DNA of 64,000 bases from Roseicyclus sp. (GTDB taxonomy: Bacteria; Pseudomonadota; Alphaproteobacteria; Rhodobacterales; Rhodobacteraceae), in assembly GCF_018402035.1 (NCBI RefSeq), contig NZ_JAGYJN010000006.1:62001-126000 (forward strand), read 5' to 3'. Shown piece after piece: positions 17,171 to 26,967 of this stretch (within the stretch, counting starts at the first letter, position 1; every line of letters begins with the position of its first letter). The notes under the pieces were generated by a model. It had not been told where the DNA came from. It ran no database searches and was given only the letters and a program-made list of their open reading frames with translations. A program made the translations under genes and the position numbers.

Positions 17171-17983
17171 ATGACAGCTTCCGCCCATATGATCGAGCTG
17201 CGTGATGTGACGCATGCTTATCGCACCAAGGCAGGCCCGCTTCCCGTGCTGGACCGCCTGTCGATCCAGATCCCCGAGAACAGCTTTTGCGCGGTCGTCG
17301 GCCCCTCGGGCTGTGGCAAGTCCACGCTAACGCGGCTGGTGTCTGGCCTGATGCGGCCCAATCAGGGCGAGGTCTGGCTACATGGCCAGCGCGTCACCAG
17401 CCCCCGCCCCACCGTTGGCATGGCGTTTCAGAACCCCGTACTGCTGGAATGGCGCACGATCTTGCAAAACGTGCTGTTGCCGATGGAAATCGTCAAATCG
17501 CCGATGTCCAAGGCCGAGGCGACCGAACGCGCGCATCACCTGCTTGATCTGGTCGGGCTGACGGGCTTTGCGGAAAAGCGCCCCTCCGAACTTTCGGGCG
17601 GTATGCGCCAACGCGCAAGCCTGTGCCGGTCGATCATCCACAAGCCCGATGTGCTGATCTTGGATGAGCCTTTCGGCGCGCTTGATGCCTTCACCCGCGA
17701 GGATCTGTGGTGCACCATGCATGATCTGCGCGCAGAAGAACCCTTTACCTGCCTTCTCATCACCCATGATTTGCGCGAAAGCGTGTTTCTGGCCGACCAA
17801 GTCGTCGTGATGTCGGGCCGCCCCGCCCATGCGCAATATGTGATGGAGGTGGATTTGCCCGGCAAACGCAGCCTTGACGATCTTTATTCACCCAAGGCGG
17901 TCGAGATGCTGGCCACGCTGCGCCACCAAATCCAAGTGGCCCAAGGCCGCACTGTCGACGACACGGCGGAGGCCAAAGCATGA
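17171..17983 (+). CDS. ABC transporter ATP-binding protein (NitT/TauT type)
   Basis: 270 aa from the ATG at 17171; a GTG at 17138 is in frame but less likely. Walker A GPSGCGKST, Q-loop MAFQNPVLLEW, signature LSGGMRQRAS, Walker B VLILDEPFGALD and the switch His in LLITHDL are all intact. It energises the importer formed with the binding protein at 16081 and the permease at 17980, whose start overlaps its stop by four bases. Confidence 0.94.
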   Translation: MTASAHMIELRDVTHAYRTKAGPLPVLDRLSIQIPENSFCAVVGPSGCGKSTLTRLVSGLMRPNQGEVWLHGQRVTSPRPTVGMAFQNPVLLEWRTILQNVLLPMEIVKSPMSKAEATERAHHLLDLVGLTGFAEKRPSELSGGMRQRASLCRSIIHKPDVLILDEPFGALDAFTREDLWCTMHDLRAEEPFTCLLITHDLRESVFLADQVVVMSGRPAHAQYVMEVDLPGKRSLDDLYSPKAVEMLATLRHQIQVAQGRTVDDTAEAKA

Positions 17984-18747
17984 ACGATACGCTGCGCAAA
18001 ATTCTGGCCCCGCTGCTGTTCATCATCGGCATCTTGGCCTTTTGGGAATGGATCGTGTGGTACAAGCAACTGCCTGATTTCCGCATGGCCAGCCCCTCGG
18101 ACCTGATCCCACGCTACATCCGCTTTTGGGATCTGTTCTTGATCAAGTCATGGGAAACGCTGTGGCGCACCGTGGCGGGCTTGGGCCTTGCCGTGATCTT
18201 TGGCACGCTGATCGGCATGGTCATGGGCTTTTCACGCTTTGCGCGTGAGGGGCTTTACCCGATCTTGGTGGGCTTTAACGCCATCCCCAAGGCGACGGTG
18301 GTGCCCATCGTGGCGCTGATGTTCGTGGGCCAGCATGATTTCAACACCGTGCTGATCGCCTTCATGATCTCGTTCTTCCCGATCGCGGTCTCGGTCTCGA
18401 TCGGTCTTTCGACCTTGGAGCCGGAATATCGCGATATCCTGCGCTCGCTTGGCGCATCGAACTTCACCATCTTTTGGAAGATCGCACTGCCCAAGACGCT
18501 GCCCGAGTTCTTTGGCGCGCTGAAGGTTGCTGTGACCTTGGCCTTTATCGGCACCAACCTGATGGAGATCGTGTCGCCCCATGGCCGTGGTTTGGGCGAT
18601 CTGTTCGATTCGGGCCGGATCAGCGCCGACTATCCGCTGATGTTTGCCGTGCTTTTCGCATTGGCGGCCCTTGGGATCGTGCTGTTTTATGTCGTGGTGT
18701 TTCTCGAGCGCATCTTTGCCGGATGGGCCGAGCGCAATCCGGGCTGA
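17980..18747 (+). CDS. ABC transporter permease (NitT/TauT type)
   Basis: 255 aa with about six membrane segments. The cytoplasmic coupling (EAA) loop is visible as RSLGASNFTIFWKIALPKTL, which docks onto the ATPase. Overlap with the ATPase gene shows a single operon. Substrate unknown; sequence similarity to the nitrate/taurine/pyrimidine class is as far as one can go. Confidence 0.92.
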   Translation: MNDTLRKILAPLLFIIGILAFWEWIVWYKQLPDFRMASPSDLIPRYIRFWDLFLIKSWETLWRTVAGLGLAVIFGTLIGMVMGFSRFAREGLYPILVGFNAIPKATVVPIVALMFVGQHDFNTVLIAFMISFFPIAVSVSIGLSTLEPEYRDILRSLGASNFTIFWKIALPKTLPEFFGALKVAVTLAFIGTNLMEIVSPHGRGLGDLFDSGRISADYPLMFAVLFALAALGIVLFYVVVFLERIFAGWAERNPG

Positions 18748-18790
18748 GCCCTTGGCCTTGCATGGCCGGGCGCTTTTGCCTATGTGACAC

Positions 18791-18888
18791 GCGAGAGGTT
18801 GGCGCGGGCAGGCGCCTCGCCAACCTGGTCAGGTCCGGAAGGAAGCAGCCACAACGAGCCCCGCTTGGGTCGATGTCCAGCCTCTCAC
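18791..18888 (+). ncRNA. ffs: signal recognition particle RNA (small bacterial 4.5S type)
   Basis: About 98 bases forming one long hairpin. The two ends pair (GAGAGG near the 5' end with CCTCTC near the 3' end), and the apical domain carries the highly conserved GGTCAGGTCCGGAAGGAAGC, including the GGAA tetraloop and the Ffh-binding internal loop. It lies between the ABC permease and dnaX, as in related alphaproteobacteria. Exact ends are estimated from the terminal pairing. Confidence 0.93.
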
Positions 18889-18991
18889 CCTAGCCTACTG
18901 CGCCAAAGGCGCGATGCGAATGTCCCCAGGGTCATCTCAAACAAGCGATCCCGAGAGGGCCACGGCCCTTGCGCCGCAACCGCCGCGCGGG

Positions 18992-19321
18992 TCAGACGAT
19001 TGAGACAAGCAGGTAGCTCAGGAACATACCAAGCAGCACAGCGCCCATGAAATAAAGCGTCGCCGCCTCGAGCAAGACGCGCCGCAGTTTTGGCAGACTG
19101 TGCCGTTGCCATTGCCACAGCAAGATGCCGACCACCGCAGCAAGGATATGGAAACTGGCGAAAATCGCCACGGTGCCCGGCCCAATCGTGGCGATCAGCC
19201 CCGATAGCCCCCCGCGCCAGACCGCACCGCCCATCCAAAAGGCCAAGGCCGCAAGCGCCATTGCCCAGAAAAACAGCGTCATCAGGCGCAAAAGAAACGG
19301 GGATGCTTTGTGTTCGCTCAT
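18992..19321 (-). CDS. small membrane protein, unknown
   Basis: 109 aa from the second of two adjacent ATGs (19324, 19321), with GAGG a few bases upstream. Three or four hydrophobic helices are visible: FLLRLMTLFFWAMALAALAF, a GTVAIFASFHILAAVVGILL segment, and a C-terminal FMGAVLLGMFLSYLLVSI. I do not recognise the family. It lies between the SRP RNA gene and dnaX on the opposite strand. Codon use looks like the neighbouring genes, so I take it as real. Confidence 0.65.
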   Translation of the reverse strand: MSEHKASPFLLRLMTLFFWAMALAALAFWMGGAVWRGGLSGLIATIGPGTVAIFASFHILAAVVGILLWQWQRHSLPKLRRVLLEAATLYFMGAVLLGMFLSYLLVSIV

Positions 19322-19432
19322 CATAATCCTCGGCTCGGGTGATGTGGTGCTAGCACAATGATGCGCCGCTTCACCATGGACCTTGTCGCCCAGCTTCACT
19401 AGGTTTCATTCCAGCAACTTGCCCGAGGGAAA

Positions 19433-21205
19433 ATGACCGACACATCCGACACCGGCTATCAGGTTCTGGCGCGCAAGTATCGCCCAGCGACATTCGCCGA
19501 TCTGATCGGGCAGGATGCGATGGTGCGCACGCTGAAGAACGCCTTTGAGGCCGACCGGATCGCGCAGGCCTTCATGCTGACGGGTATTCGCGGCACCGGC
19601 AAGACGACGACCGCGCGGATCATTGCCAAGGGTCTGAACTGTATCGGGGCCGATGGCACGGGTGGGCCTACGACTGATCCTTGCGGCATTTGCCAAAACT
19701 GCGTGGCGATCACGCAAGGCCGCCATGTCGACGTGATGGAGATGGACGCGGCCAGCAATACCGGCGTCCAAAACATCCGCGATGCGATCATCGAAACGGT
19801 CAGCTACCGCGCGGCGCAAGCGCGCTACAAGATTTTCATCATCGACGAGGTTCACATGCTCTCGACCAGCGCATTCAACGCGCTGCTCAAGACATTGGAA
19901 GAACCCCCGCCACATGTGAAGTTTCTGTTCGCCACGACCGAGATCCGCAAGGTGCCGGTCACGGTCTTGTCGCGCTGCCAGCGCTTCGATCTGCGCCGGA
20001 TCGAGCCTGAGGTGATGATCGCCCATCTGCAACAGGTCGCCGCCAAAGAGGGCGCGCAGATCGCCGATGACGCGCTCGCGCTGATCACACGCGCCGCCGA
20101 AGGGTCAGTGCGCGACGCGATGAGCCTTTTGGATCAGGCCATCGCCCATGGCGCGGGTGAGACGACAGCAACCCAAGTGCGCGCGATGCTGGGGCTGGCT
20201 GACCGGGGCCGGGTGTTGGATTTGTTCGAGGCGATCATGCGCGGCGATGCGGCTGGCGCGTTGAGTGAGTTGGGCGGGCAATATGCCGATGGGGCCGACC
20301 CCGTTGCCGTGTTGCGCGATCTGGCCGAGATCACCCATTGGCTATCGGTGGTGAAGATCACCTCTGAGGCCGCCGAAGACCCCACTATTGCCCCCGAAGA
20401 ACGTATCCGTGGCCGCGCCTTGGCCGACCGTTTGCCGATGCGGGTTTTGACGCGGATGTGGCAAATGCTGCTGAAGGCGCTGGAAGAGGTCGCCGTTTCC
20501 CCCAATGCGATGATGGCCGCCGAAATGGCGGTCATCCGCCTGACCCATGTGGCCGATCTGCCGACGCCCGGTGATCTGGTGAAAAAGCTGCAATCCAGCC
20601 CACCGCCATCAGGTGGCGGCGGCGGCGGTATGCGCGGGCCCGCAGCGATGGCACCGTCGGCCGCGCCGCGCGCGCAGGTTTCGGCCCCGCGTGGTGGTGG
20701 TGGCGGCGGTGCGGTGCAAGCGGCCTTGCAACACGCGCCCGGCCCCGATTTGTCGCTTTACCCCAGCTTTGCCAGCGTCGTGGCGCTGATCGAAGAGACC
20801 CGCGATATCAAGCTGCTGATCGAGGTCAAGAATTGCCTGCGCCTGATCAGCTACGCGCCGGGGCGGATGGAGTTTCAACTGACCGATGATGCGCCAGCCG
20901 ATCTGGTGCAGCGCCTCAAGCGCGCTTTGCAACTGGCCACGGGGGCCAATTGGATCATCTCGCTTGCCAATGAAGGCGGCGCGCCAACTTTGGCCGAGCA
21001 AGACCAAGCCGCCAGCCGCGCCATCGTGGCCGAGCTCGAGCGTCACCCGCTTTTGCAAGCGGTCAAATCGGCCTTTCCGAAAGCGCGTATCGCCGCCATT
21101 CGTACCCGCGCCGAGCTATTGGCCGCCGCACAGGCCGAGGCGCTGCCGGAACTGCCCGATCCTGATGATCTTCCCGAAGATTGGGATCCCTTTGAGGATG
21201 AATAG
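19433..21205 (+). CDS. dnaX: DNA polymerase III subunits gamma/tau
   Basis: 590 aa. The clamp-loader ATPase: Walker A GIRGTGKTTT near residues 44-53, a zinc-binding Cys cluster (CGICQNC), Walker B IIDEVHM, and the sensor/arginine-finger region SRCQRF. A flexible glycine-rich linker (two short runs of Gly around residues 390-425) joins it to the C-terminal tau-specific region that contacts the polymerase and helicase. It heads the dnaX-ybaB-recR cluster, a classic arrangement. I saw no clear slippery site for a separate gamma product. Confidence 0.95.
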   Translation: MTDTSDTGYQVLARKYRPATFADLIGQDAMVRTLKNAFEADRIAQAFMLTGIRGTGKTTTARIIAKGLNCIGADGTGGPTTDPCGICQNCVAITQGRHVDVMEMDAASNTGVQNIRDAIIETVSYRAAQARYKIFIIDEVHMLSTSAFNALLKTLEEPPPHVKFLFATTEIRKVPVTVLSRCQRFDLRRIEPEVMIAHLQQVAAKEGAQIADDALALITRAAEGSVRDAMSLLDQAIAHGAGETTATQVRAMLGLADRGRVLDLFEAIMRGDAAGALSELGGQYADGADPVAVLRDLAEITHWLSVVKITSEAAEDPTIAPEERIRGRALADRLPMRVLTRMWQMLLKALEEVAVSPNAMMAAEMAVIRLTHVADLPTPGDLVKKLQSSPPPSGGGGGGMRGPAAMAPSAAPRAQVSAPRGGGGGGAVQAALQHAPGPDLSLYPSFASVVALIEETRDIKLLIEVKNCLRLISYAPGRMEFQLTDDAPADLVQRLKRALQLATGANWIISLANEGGAPTLAEQDQAASRAIVAELERHPLLQAVKSAFPKARIAAIRTRAELLAAAQAEALPELPDPDDLPEDWDPFEDE

Positions 21206-21271
21206 CGCGCTTGTGGCGGTGATGCCGCCTGCGTAACTGTGATTCGAAACTGAAAGACGGAGATGTGATCG

Positions 21272-21625
21272 ATGCTGAAAGGTTTGGGCGGGCTTGGTGG
21301 GCTTGGCGATATGGCCAAGCTGATGAAACAGGCCCAAGAGATGCAGACCAAGATGGCCGAGATGCAAGATGCGCTGGCCTCCATGACGGTGGAGGGCCAA
21401 TCCGGCGCGGGTCTGGTCAAGGCAACGGCCACCGCCAAGGGCGAGTTGGTCGGTCTTGATATCGATCCCTCGATCTTCAACAAGGACGACAAGGAAGTGG
21501 TCGAGGATCTGATCTTGGCCGCGATCAAGGATGCCCAATCCAAGGCACAGGAAAAAAGCCAAGCGGAACTCGGCAAGCTGACCGAGGGGATGGGCCTTCC
21601 GCCCGGCATGAAATTGCCGTTCTGA
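21272..21625 (+). CDS. YbaB/EbfC-family nucleoid-associated protein
   Basis: 117 aa, the usual size. The N-terminal helix MAKLMKQAQEMQTKMAEMQ and the ATAKGELVGLDIDPS strand region are characteristic. Dimeric DNA-binding protein commonly found between dnaX and recR, as here; recR begins three bases after its stop. A purine-rich GACGGAG lies ahead of the ATG. Confidence 0.93.
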   Translation: MLKGLGGLGGLGDMAKLMKQAQEMQTKMAEMQDALASMTVEGQSGAGLVKATATAKGELVGLDIDPSIFNKDDKEVVEDLILAAIKDAQSKAQEKSQAELGKLTEGMGLPPGMKLPF

Positions 21626-21628
21626 TCC

Positions 21629-22228
21629 GTGAGCGACGCGCCCAAGGATATCGAAGCGCTGATCGAGATCATGGCGCGCCTGCCGGGGCTTGGCCCCCGT
21701 TCGGCACGGCGTGCTGTGTTGCATTTGATCAAAAAGCGCGGTGCCTTGATGCGCCCCTTGGCCCAGACGATGAGCCATGTGGCCGAAACGGCGCGCGAAT
21801 GTCTCAATTGCGGGAATATCGGCACGGGCGATCTTTGCCCCATCTGTACCGATGACAAGCGCGCCAATGGCCAGATCTGCGTGGTCGAGGATGTGGCTGA
21901 TCTTTGGGCGATGGAACGCGGCAAGGTCTTTGCCGGGCGTTACCATGTGCTGGGCGGCACGCTTTCGGCGCTCGATGATGTCGGCCCCGAGGATTTGCGC
22001 ATCCCGCGCCTGATCGACCGGGTAACGGGCGAAGGGGTGGGCGAGGTGATCTTGGCGCTCAACGCCACGGTCGATGGGCAAACCACCGCCCATTACATCG
22101 CCGATGCGCTGGCGGGCCGGGGGGTTGCCGTCACCTCGCTTGCGCAAGGTGTGCCCATCGGGGGTGAGCTTGATTATCTCGATGATGGCACGATTTCGGC
22201 CGCACTTCGGGCGCGCAAGGCAGTGTAG
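21629..22228 (+). CDS. recR: recombination mediator RecR
   Basis: 199 aa with a GTG start. The helix-hairpin-helix [12 protein letters not shown] is near residues 17-28, followed by the four-Cys zinc finger ([16 protein letters not shown]) and the Toprim domain ([14 protein letters not shown]). RecR acts with RecO (present here at 36678) and RecF to load RecA on gapped DNA. Last gene of its operon; a hairpin follows. Confidence 0.95.
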   Translation: MSDAPKDIEALIEIMARLPGLGPRSARRAVLHLIKKRGALMRPLAQTMSHVAETARECLNCGNIGTGDLCPICTDDKRANGQICVVEDVADLWAMERGKVFAGRYHVLGGTLSALDDVGPEDLRIPRLIDRVTGEGVGEVILALNATVDGQTTAHYIADALAGRGVAVTSLAQGVPIGGELDYLDDGTISAALRARKAV

Positions 22229-22246
22229 GCCGGGGCTGTTGGCCAT

Positions 22247-22281
22247 GACGCGGCGTCGATGAACCCTGCCGCGTCGATTTT
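22247..22281 (+). terminator. probable rho-independent terminator after recR
   Basis: GACGCGGC (22247-22254) pairs with GCCGCGTC (22268-22275) around a 13-base loop and is followed by GATTTT. It lies 18 bases after recR and before the etfB ribosome site. The short T run makes strength uncertain. Confidence 0.55.
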
Positions 22282-22365
22282 GACCTGTTTTCGATACCCC
22301 GAACGCACTAACACTGCCGCTTGAAGGTTTTCCGACGCCCCGGCGTCGCCAAGAGGAGAAACGCG

Positions 22366-23127
22366 ATGAAGGTACTTGTGCCCGTTAAGCGCGTGATCGA
22401 CTACAACGTGAAGGTCCGCGTCAAGGCGGATGGTTCGGGGGTCGATCTCGCCAATGTAAAAATGTCGATGAACCCCTTTGACGAAATCGCGGTCGAAGAG
22501 GCGATCCGCCTGAAAGAAGCCGGCAAGGCCGAAGAGGTCATCGTCGTCTCTATCGGTGTGAAGCAGGCGCAAGAGACGCTGCGCACCGCACTCGCCATGG
22601 GGGCGGACCGCGCCATTCTGGTCACCGCGACCGAAGATGTGCAGCAAGATATCGAGCCGCTGGCCGTGGCCAAGATCTTGGCCGCCGTCGCCAAGGAAGA
22701 GGGCGTTGGCCTTGTGCTGGCGGGCAAGCAGGCCATCGATAACGACATGAACGCCACGGGCCAAATGCTTGCCGCATTCTTGGGCTGGGCGCAGGCAACA
22801 TTTGCCAGCGAATTGGCCGTTGAAGGCGATCATGCCATTGTCACCCGCGAGGTTGATGGCGGCCTTCAGACGATCAAGGTCAAGATGCCCGCGATCGTGA
22901 CCGTCGATCTGCGCCTGAACGAGCCGCGCTACGCCAGCCTTCCCAACATCATGAAGGCAAAGAAAAAGCCCCTCGATGAAAAGACCGCCGCCGATTACGG
23001 GGTTGATGTCACGCCGCGCCTGACGGTGATCAAGACCGTCGAGCCGGGCAGCCGCAAGGCGGGCGTCAAGGTTGGGTCGGTCGATGAGCTGATTGCGAAA
23101 CTCAAAGACGAAGCGGGGGTGATCTGA
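22366..23127 (+). CDS. etfB: electron transfer flavoprotein, beta subunit
   Basis: 253 aa from the ATG at 22366, chosen for the AAGAGGAG just upstream and because [20 protein letters not shown] is the standard start. ETF accepts electrons from acyl-CoA dehydrogenases (such as the Mcd-like protein at 34422) and passes them to ETF:ubiquinone oxidoreductase. The beta-signature region near the C-terminus ([20 protein letters not shown]) is intact. One-base overlap with etfA. Confidence 0.96.
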   Translation: MKVLVPVKRVIDYNVKVRVKADGSGVDLANVKMSMNPFDEIAVEEAIRLKEAGKAEEVIVVSIGVKQAQETLRTALAMGADRAILVTATEDVQQDIEPLAVAKILAAVAKEEGVGLVLAGKQAIDNDMNATGQMLAAFLGWAQATFASELAVEGDHAIVTREVDGGLQTIKVKMPAIVTVDLRLNEPRYASLPNIMKAKKKPLDEKTAADYGVDVTPRLTVIKTVEPGSRKAGVKVGSVDELIAKLKDEAGVI

Positions 23128-24053
23128 TGGCTGTTCTTCTTCTTGCGGATGTGACGAACGGGCAATTGGCGGCCGATCAGGTCTCCAAGGCGCTGAGTGC
23201 GGTGTCGGGCTTGGGCGATGTGCATGTGCTGGTCGCCGGTCAAGGCGGTGACGCGGCAGCGGCCCAAGCGGCCAGTTTTGCCGGTGTGTCCAAGGTGATC
23301 TTTGCGGGCGATCACGGCTTTTGCCACATGCTGGCCGAGCCTGTTGCCGATCTGTTGGTCTCGCTTTCCGGGGGCTATAGCCATATCGCGGCGCCCGCGA
23401 CCTCGGATGCAAAGAATGTGCTGCCGCGCGTGGCGGCCCTTCTTGATGTGATGGTCATCTCGGAAGTGACTGCCGTGATCGATGCAGAGACATTCGAGCG
23501 CCCGATCTATGCGGGCAATGCCATCCAGACGGTGAAATCGGGTGACAAGGTCAAGGTCATGACCATCCGCACCGCTGGTTTCGAGGCGGCAGCGACGGGC
23601 AATAACGCACCGGTCGAGGCCTTGGCCACGGCGGCGGCAAGCGGGCTGTCGGAATGGGTCGAGGATAAGACCGCCAATTCCGACCGCCCCGAACTGACCA
23701 GCGCGGGGATCGTCGTCTCGGGCGGTCGCGGCGTCGGCAGCCAAGAGCAATTCGCGTTGATCGAGGGGCTGGCCGACAAGCTGGGTGCCGCGGTCGGCGC
23801 ATCGCGCGCAGCGGTCGATTCGGGCTATGCGCCCAATGACTGGCAGGTGGGTCAGACCGGCAAGGTCGTGGCACCCGATCTTTACGTCGCTGTCGGTATT
23901 TCCGGTGCGATCCAGCATTTGGCCGGGATGAAAGACAGCAAGGTTATCGTCGCGATCAATAAGGACGAAGAGGCACCGATCTTTCAGGTGGCCGATTACG
24001 GTCTGGTCGCCGATCTGTTCGATGCCATCCCCGAGTTGACCGCCAAGCTTTGA
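23127..24053 (+). CDS. etfA: electron transfer flavoprotein, alpha subunit
   Basis: 308 aa, the usual length. The FAD-binding C-terminal signature is visible as [20 protein letters not shown], preceded by VSGGRGVGS. It forms the ETF heterodimer with the upstream beta subunit. ATG overlaps the etfB stop (TGATGG). A strong hairpin terminator follows. Confidence 0.96.
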   Translation: MAVLLLADVTNGQLAADQVSKALSAVSGLGDVHVLVAGQGGDAAAAQAASFAGVSKVIFAGDHGFCHMLAEPVADLLVSLSGGYSHIAAPATSDAKNVLPRVAALLDVMVISEVTAVIDAETFERPIYAGNAIQTVKSGDKVKVMTIRTAGFEAAATGNNAPVEALATAAASGLSEWVEDKTANSDRPELTSAGIVVSGGRGVGSQEQFALIEGLADKLGAAVGASRAAVDSGYAPNDWQVGQTGKVVAPDLYVAVGISGAIQHLAGMKDSKVIVAINKDEEAPIFQVADYGLVADLFDAIPELTAKL

Positions 24054-24079
24054 GCGCTTGCGCTTTTTGACCAAACATA

Positions 24080-24113
24080 CGCCCCGCGGCTTGGCCGTCG
24101 GGGCGTTTTCGTT
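24080..24113 (+). terminator. rho-independent terminator after etfBA
   Basis: CGCCCCG (24080-24086) pairs with CGGGGCG (24099-24105), with further pairing of CGGC and GCCG inside, followed by TTTTCGTTT. It sits between etfA and the convergent DUF6473-like gene and may serve both directions. Confidence 0.8.
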
Positions 24114-24932
24114 TCAGGCCAAAAGTGGCAGCAGCACCTTGGCCGCGCGATCATGCAAATCAGGGCCGGGCAGGGCGCGCGCTGCGGCCGCTTCCCTTGC
24201 GGTATAGATCATACCCCGTGTTGTTTCCGCCATCTGACCCTTGGCGGGGCAGATGATGCTGAGCGAGGCCGCCATTGCCGCAACCTCGGCCAGCATGTCG
24301 GGGGTGATGAACAGCGGATCAGGCCCCAGATGGCCGCTTTGTCCCTCATCCTCGGGGTGGTGGCGGGCCAGCCAAAGCAAATGCACCGGCACGGGGGTAT
24401 CGGCCAGAAAGCTGCGCATCCGCGCCAACCATGCGACGCGCAATTCAGCCGCGACGATGGCGAACCGCTCGGCTGAAATCCCCTGAAGATGGCTCAGCAA
24501 ATGGCGCGTGAAATGAAACTCGGTAAAATCGACGTCGCGGTAGATGGTGCGCAGCATCGCGGTCGCCTTGACGAAGCGATCATTGCGGCGCGGATGCACC
24601 GCATATAGCCGGTTCGAGAGGTTATGCGCCCCGGTGATCTGCAACACCACGGCGGCGGCGTTTCGTGTCGCGCGGGTGATGGCCGGATCATGCATCAAGA
24701 CATCCAGCCCGGCATTCATCACGCCCATATTGACCACATCGCGCGGCAGGCTTTTGGCCAATTGCTGCGCATAGGGCGCGTGCACGAAGCGGCCAAAGGT
24801 TTCCGACCCGCCCAAGCACAAGATAAATGGGCTGGCCATTTGTAATGGCGGCCCGCGAAACCGCAGGACCGAACCGGGATAGCACACAGGTTCATAGGTT
24901 AGGGGCAATAGGCCCCTTTGTTCGAAACTCAT
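24114..24932 (-). CDS. DUF6473-like protein
   Basis: 272 aa from the ATG at 24932, with AAGGAG seven bases upstream; the frame is open further back but without a ribosome site. PFILCLGGSETFGRFVHAPY near residues 34-53, then VVNMGVMNAGLDV and VVLQITGAHNLSNRLYAVHPRRNDRF, look like the family of roseobacter proteins annotated as DUF6473 or polysaccharide-biosynthesis-like proteins. The alternating hydrophobic strands suggest an alpha/beta SGNH-like fold, but I see no proven catalytic set. Function unknown; it converges on etfA. Confidence 0.7.
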   Translation of the reverse strand: MSFEQRGLLPLTYEPVCYPGSVLRFRGPPLQMASPFILCLGGSETFGRFVHAPYAQQLAKSLPRDVVNMGVMNAGLDVLMHDPAITRATRNAAAVVLQITGAHNLSNRLYAVHPRRNDRFVKATAMLRTIYRDVDFTEFHFTRHLLSHLQGISAERFAIVAAELRVAWLARMRSFLADTPVPVHLLWLARHHPEDEGQSGHLGPDPLFITPDMLAEVAAMAASLSIICPAKGQMAETTRGMIYTAREAAAARALPGPDLHDRAAKVLLPLLA

Positions 24933-25137
24933 CGCTCCTTCACTCCCACCAGATTGAAGTCTCACCCATTGGCAAGTTTGGCGCGTAGGTCTTTCGAAAA
25001 CGCTAAGCTTATAATTTATATTGGATTTTTGGAATTTCTGCGATGGGTTCGCCGAAATGGCATATGGCCACGCGGGCTTGTGCCGATCCGGCATGCGGGC
25101 CTATGGTGCGCCCATCAGCCAAGCGCGAGAGGCGAAA

Positions 25138-26013
25138 ATGGATATTTCTTCGATCGGTGTGGTCGGTGCAGGACAGATGGGCAACGGGATCGCCCATGTC
25201 TGCGCCTTGGCGGGCTATGATGTGATGATGACCGATATCAGCGCCGATGCGCTGGACAAGGCCGTGGCACTCATCGACCGCAACATCGCGCGCCAAGTTG
25301 GGCGCGGCAAGGTCAGCGAGGCCGAGATGGCCGCCGCCATGGCGCGTATCCGCACCACCACCAAGCTGGCCGAACTGGGCCAAACCGATCTAATCATCGA
25401 AGCCGCGACCGAGCGCGAGACAGTGAAACAGGCGATCTTTGAAGATCTGCTTCCGCATCTAAAGCCTACGACGATTTTGACCTCGAATACCTCGTCGATT
25501 TCGATCACCCGGCTTGCCTCGCGCACTGACCGGCCCGAGAAATTCATGGGGTTTCATTTCATGAACCCCGTGCCGGTGATGCAGCTCGTGGAATTGATCC
25601 GCGGGATTGCGACCGATGAAGAAACCTTTGCCGCGTGCAAATCCGTGGTCGACCGGCTGGGCAAGACAGCGGCCACGGCCGAGGATTTCCCGGCCTTTAT
25701 CGTTAACCGTATCTTGATGCCGATGATCAACGAGGCGGTTTATACGCTTTATGAAGGGGTGGGTAACGTCACCTCCATCGATATGGCGATGAAGCTGGGC
25801 ACCAACCACCCGATGGGGCCGCTGGAGTTGGCTGATTTCATTGGGCTTGATACCTGCCTTGCGATTATGAACGTGCTGCATGACGGGCTGGCGGATACGA
25901 AATACCGCCCCTGTCCGTTGCTCACAAAATATGTCGAGGCGGGCTGGCTGGGGCGTAAGACGCAACGGGGCTTTTACGACTATCGCGGCGAGGTGCCGGT
26001 TCCCACGCGCTAA
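25138..26013 (+). CDS. 3-hydroxybutyryl-CoA dehydrogenase
   Basis: 291 aa from the ATG at 25138; the reading frame is open for another 39 codons but the family starts at MDISSIGVVGAGQMGNGIAH. The NAD-binding GAGQMGNG motif is near residues 10-17, the catalytic HFMNPVPVM near 137, and the C-terminal FIGLDTCLAIMNVL belongs to the dimerisation domain. It oxidises 3-hydroxybutyryl-CoA to acetoacetyl-CoA, in polyhydroxybutyrate and fatty acid metabolism and adjoining the ethylmalonyl-CoA pathway. Named hbd or paaH in different genomes; I leave the symbol open. Confidence 0.92.
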   Translation: MDISSIGVVGAGQMGNGIAHVCALAGYDVMMTDISADALDKAVALIDRNIARQVGRGKVSEAEMAAAMARIRTTTKLAELGQTDLIIEAATERETVKQAIFEDLLPHLKPTTILTSNTSSISITRLASRTDRPEKFMGFHFMNPVPVMQLVELIRGIATDEETFAACKSVVDRLGKTAATAEDFPAFIVNRILMPMINEAVYTLYEGVGNVTSIDMAMKLGTNHPMGPLELADFIGLDTCLAIMNVLHDGLADTKYRPCPLLTKYVEAGWLGRKTQRGFYDYRGEVPVPTR

Positions 26014-26019
26014 TCGGGG

Positions 26020-26940
26020 TCAGGTTTCGCCCTGATCAGGTTCATCCCTGAGTGCCAAGGTGCGCGCGCGCAGCCACGCCATGAATTCGCGCGGCTTGCC
26101 GATTTGGCCTTCCCATTGGTCGGGTGTGATCGGCTTGCCGATAATGGGGGCTTGCGGCTTGTCAAAGCTGTGGACCACCTCGTGCAGCAGCAACCCCTGA
26201 CGCAGCACGGGCGAGATGCGGTTGGCGATGTGGTAAAGCCGAGAATTCGCGCCGGTGAAATAAAGTGGCACGATGGTCGCGCCTGATGTGCGGATCATCT
26301 TGGCGGTAAAGACGTTCCACTCGCCCTCGATCGCGGGGCCCCACATGCTTTGCGAGGCAGCGACTGCGCCCGAGGGGAACAATGCGATCAGCCCCTTTTG
26401 CGCCAAGTGCTCCATCGCCAAGGCGCGCATTTGCAGCATCTTTTCCTGTGCGTCCGTGTCATGGGGGAACGGCACCGGGATCATGTAGCCTGCGGCCGAC
26501 TCGTCCAGACCAGTCAAGAGCGCTCGGGTCAAAATGCGATAGTCGGGGCGGCGGCGGCCGATCAAATCGGCCAAGATCATGCCATCGACCAAACCATGGG
26601 GATGGTTGGCCACAAGAACGACCGGCCCATCGGTCGGGATGCGCGCAAGCTGGTGGGCAGGTGTGTTCAGGTCGATGCCCATCGCCTTCATGGTCGCGGG
26701 CCAGAAAGCCTGTCCCTTGACCTCGCCCATCCGCTCGAACTGGCGCACGCGGCGGATAATGGTGATCTTGCCCGTCATCCATTCCATGGTCCGCACAAGA
26801 TTGCGTATCCAAGGATTCTCGAAAGAATTGGAATAGGTCAGACTGCGCCGGTCATAGACACGGTCAGCCCCCGGCATCAGCGCAGGGCGTGGCGCATGGA
26901 TATTTCGCGTCGTTGTGTCGGTCACGCGCCCTTGTCCCAT
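26020..26940 (-). CDS. PlsC-type lysophospholipid acyltransferase family protein
   Basis: 306 aa. The acyltransferase motif is NHPHG (in VLVANHPHGLVDGM) in place of the commonest HX4D form: His-Gly-Leu-Val-Asp keeps the H-X-X-X-D core. A GAVAASQSMWGP segment and TIVPLYFTGAN follow as expected. The N-terminus is ambiguous: ATG at 26940, or a GTG six codons later with AAGGG just upstream. It converges with the hydroxybutyryl-CoA dehydrogenase and lies downstream of, and on the same strand as, the HPr gene. Substrate not known. Confidence 0.82.
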   Translation of the reverse strand: MGQGRVTDTTTRNIHAPRPALMPGADRVYDRRSLTYSNSFENPWIRNLVRTMEWMTGKITIIRRVRQFERMGEVKGQAFWPATMKAMGIDLNTPAHQLARIPTDGPVVLVANHPHGLVDGMILADLIGRRRPDYRILTRALLTGLDESAAGYMIPVPFPHDTDAQEKMLQMRALAMEHLAQKGLIALFPSGAVAASQSMWGPAIEGEWNVFTAKMIRTSGATIVPLYFTGANSRLYHIANRISPVLRQGLLLHEVVHSFDKPQAPIIGKPITPDQWEGQIGKPREFMAWLRARTLALRDEPDQGET

Positions 26941-26967
26941 CCCGGTTTTGCGCCGTCGCGGCCCCGG

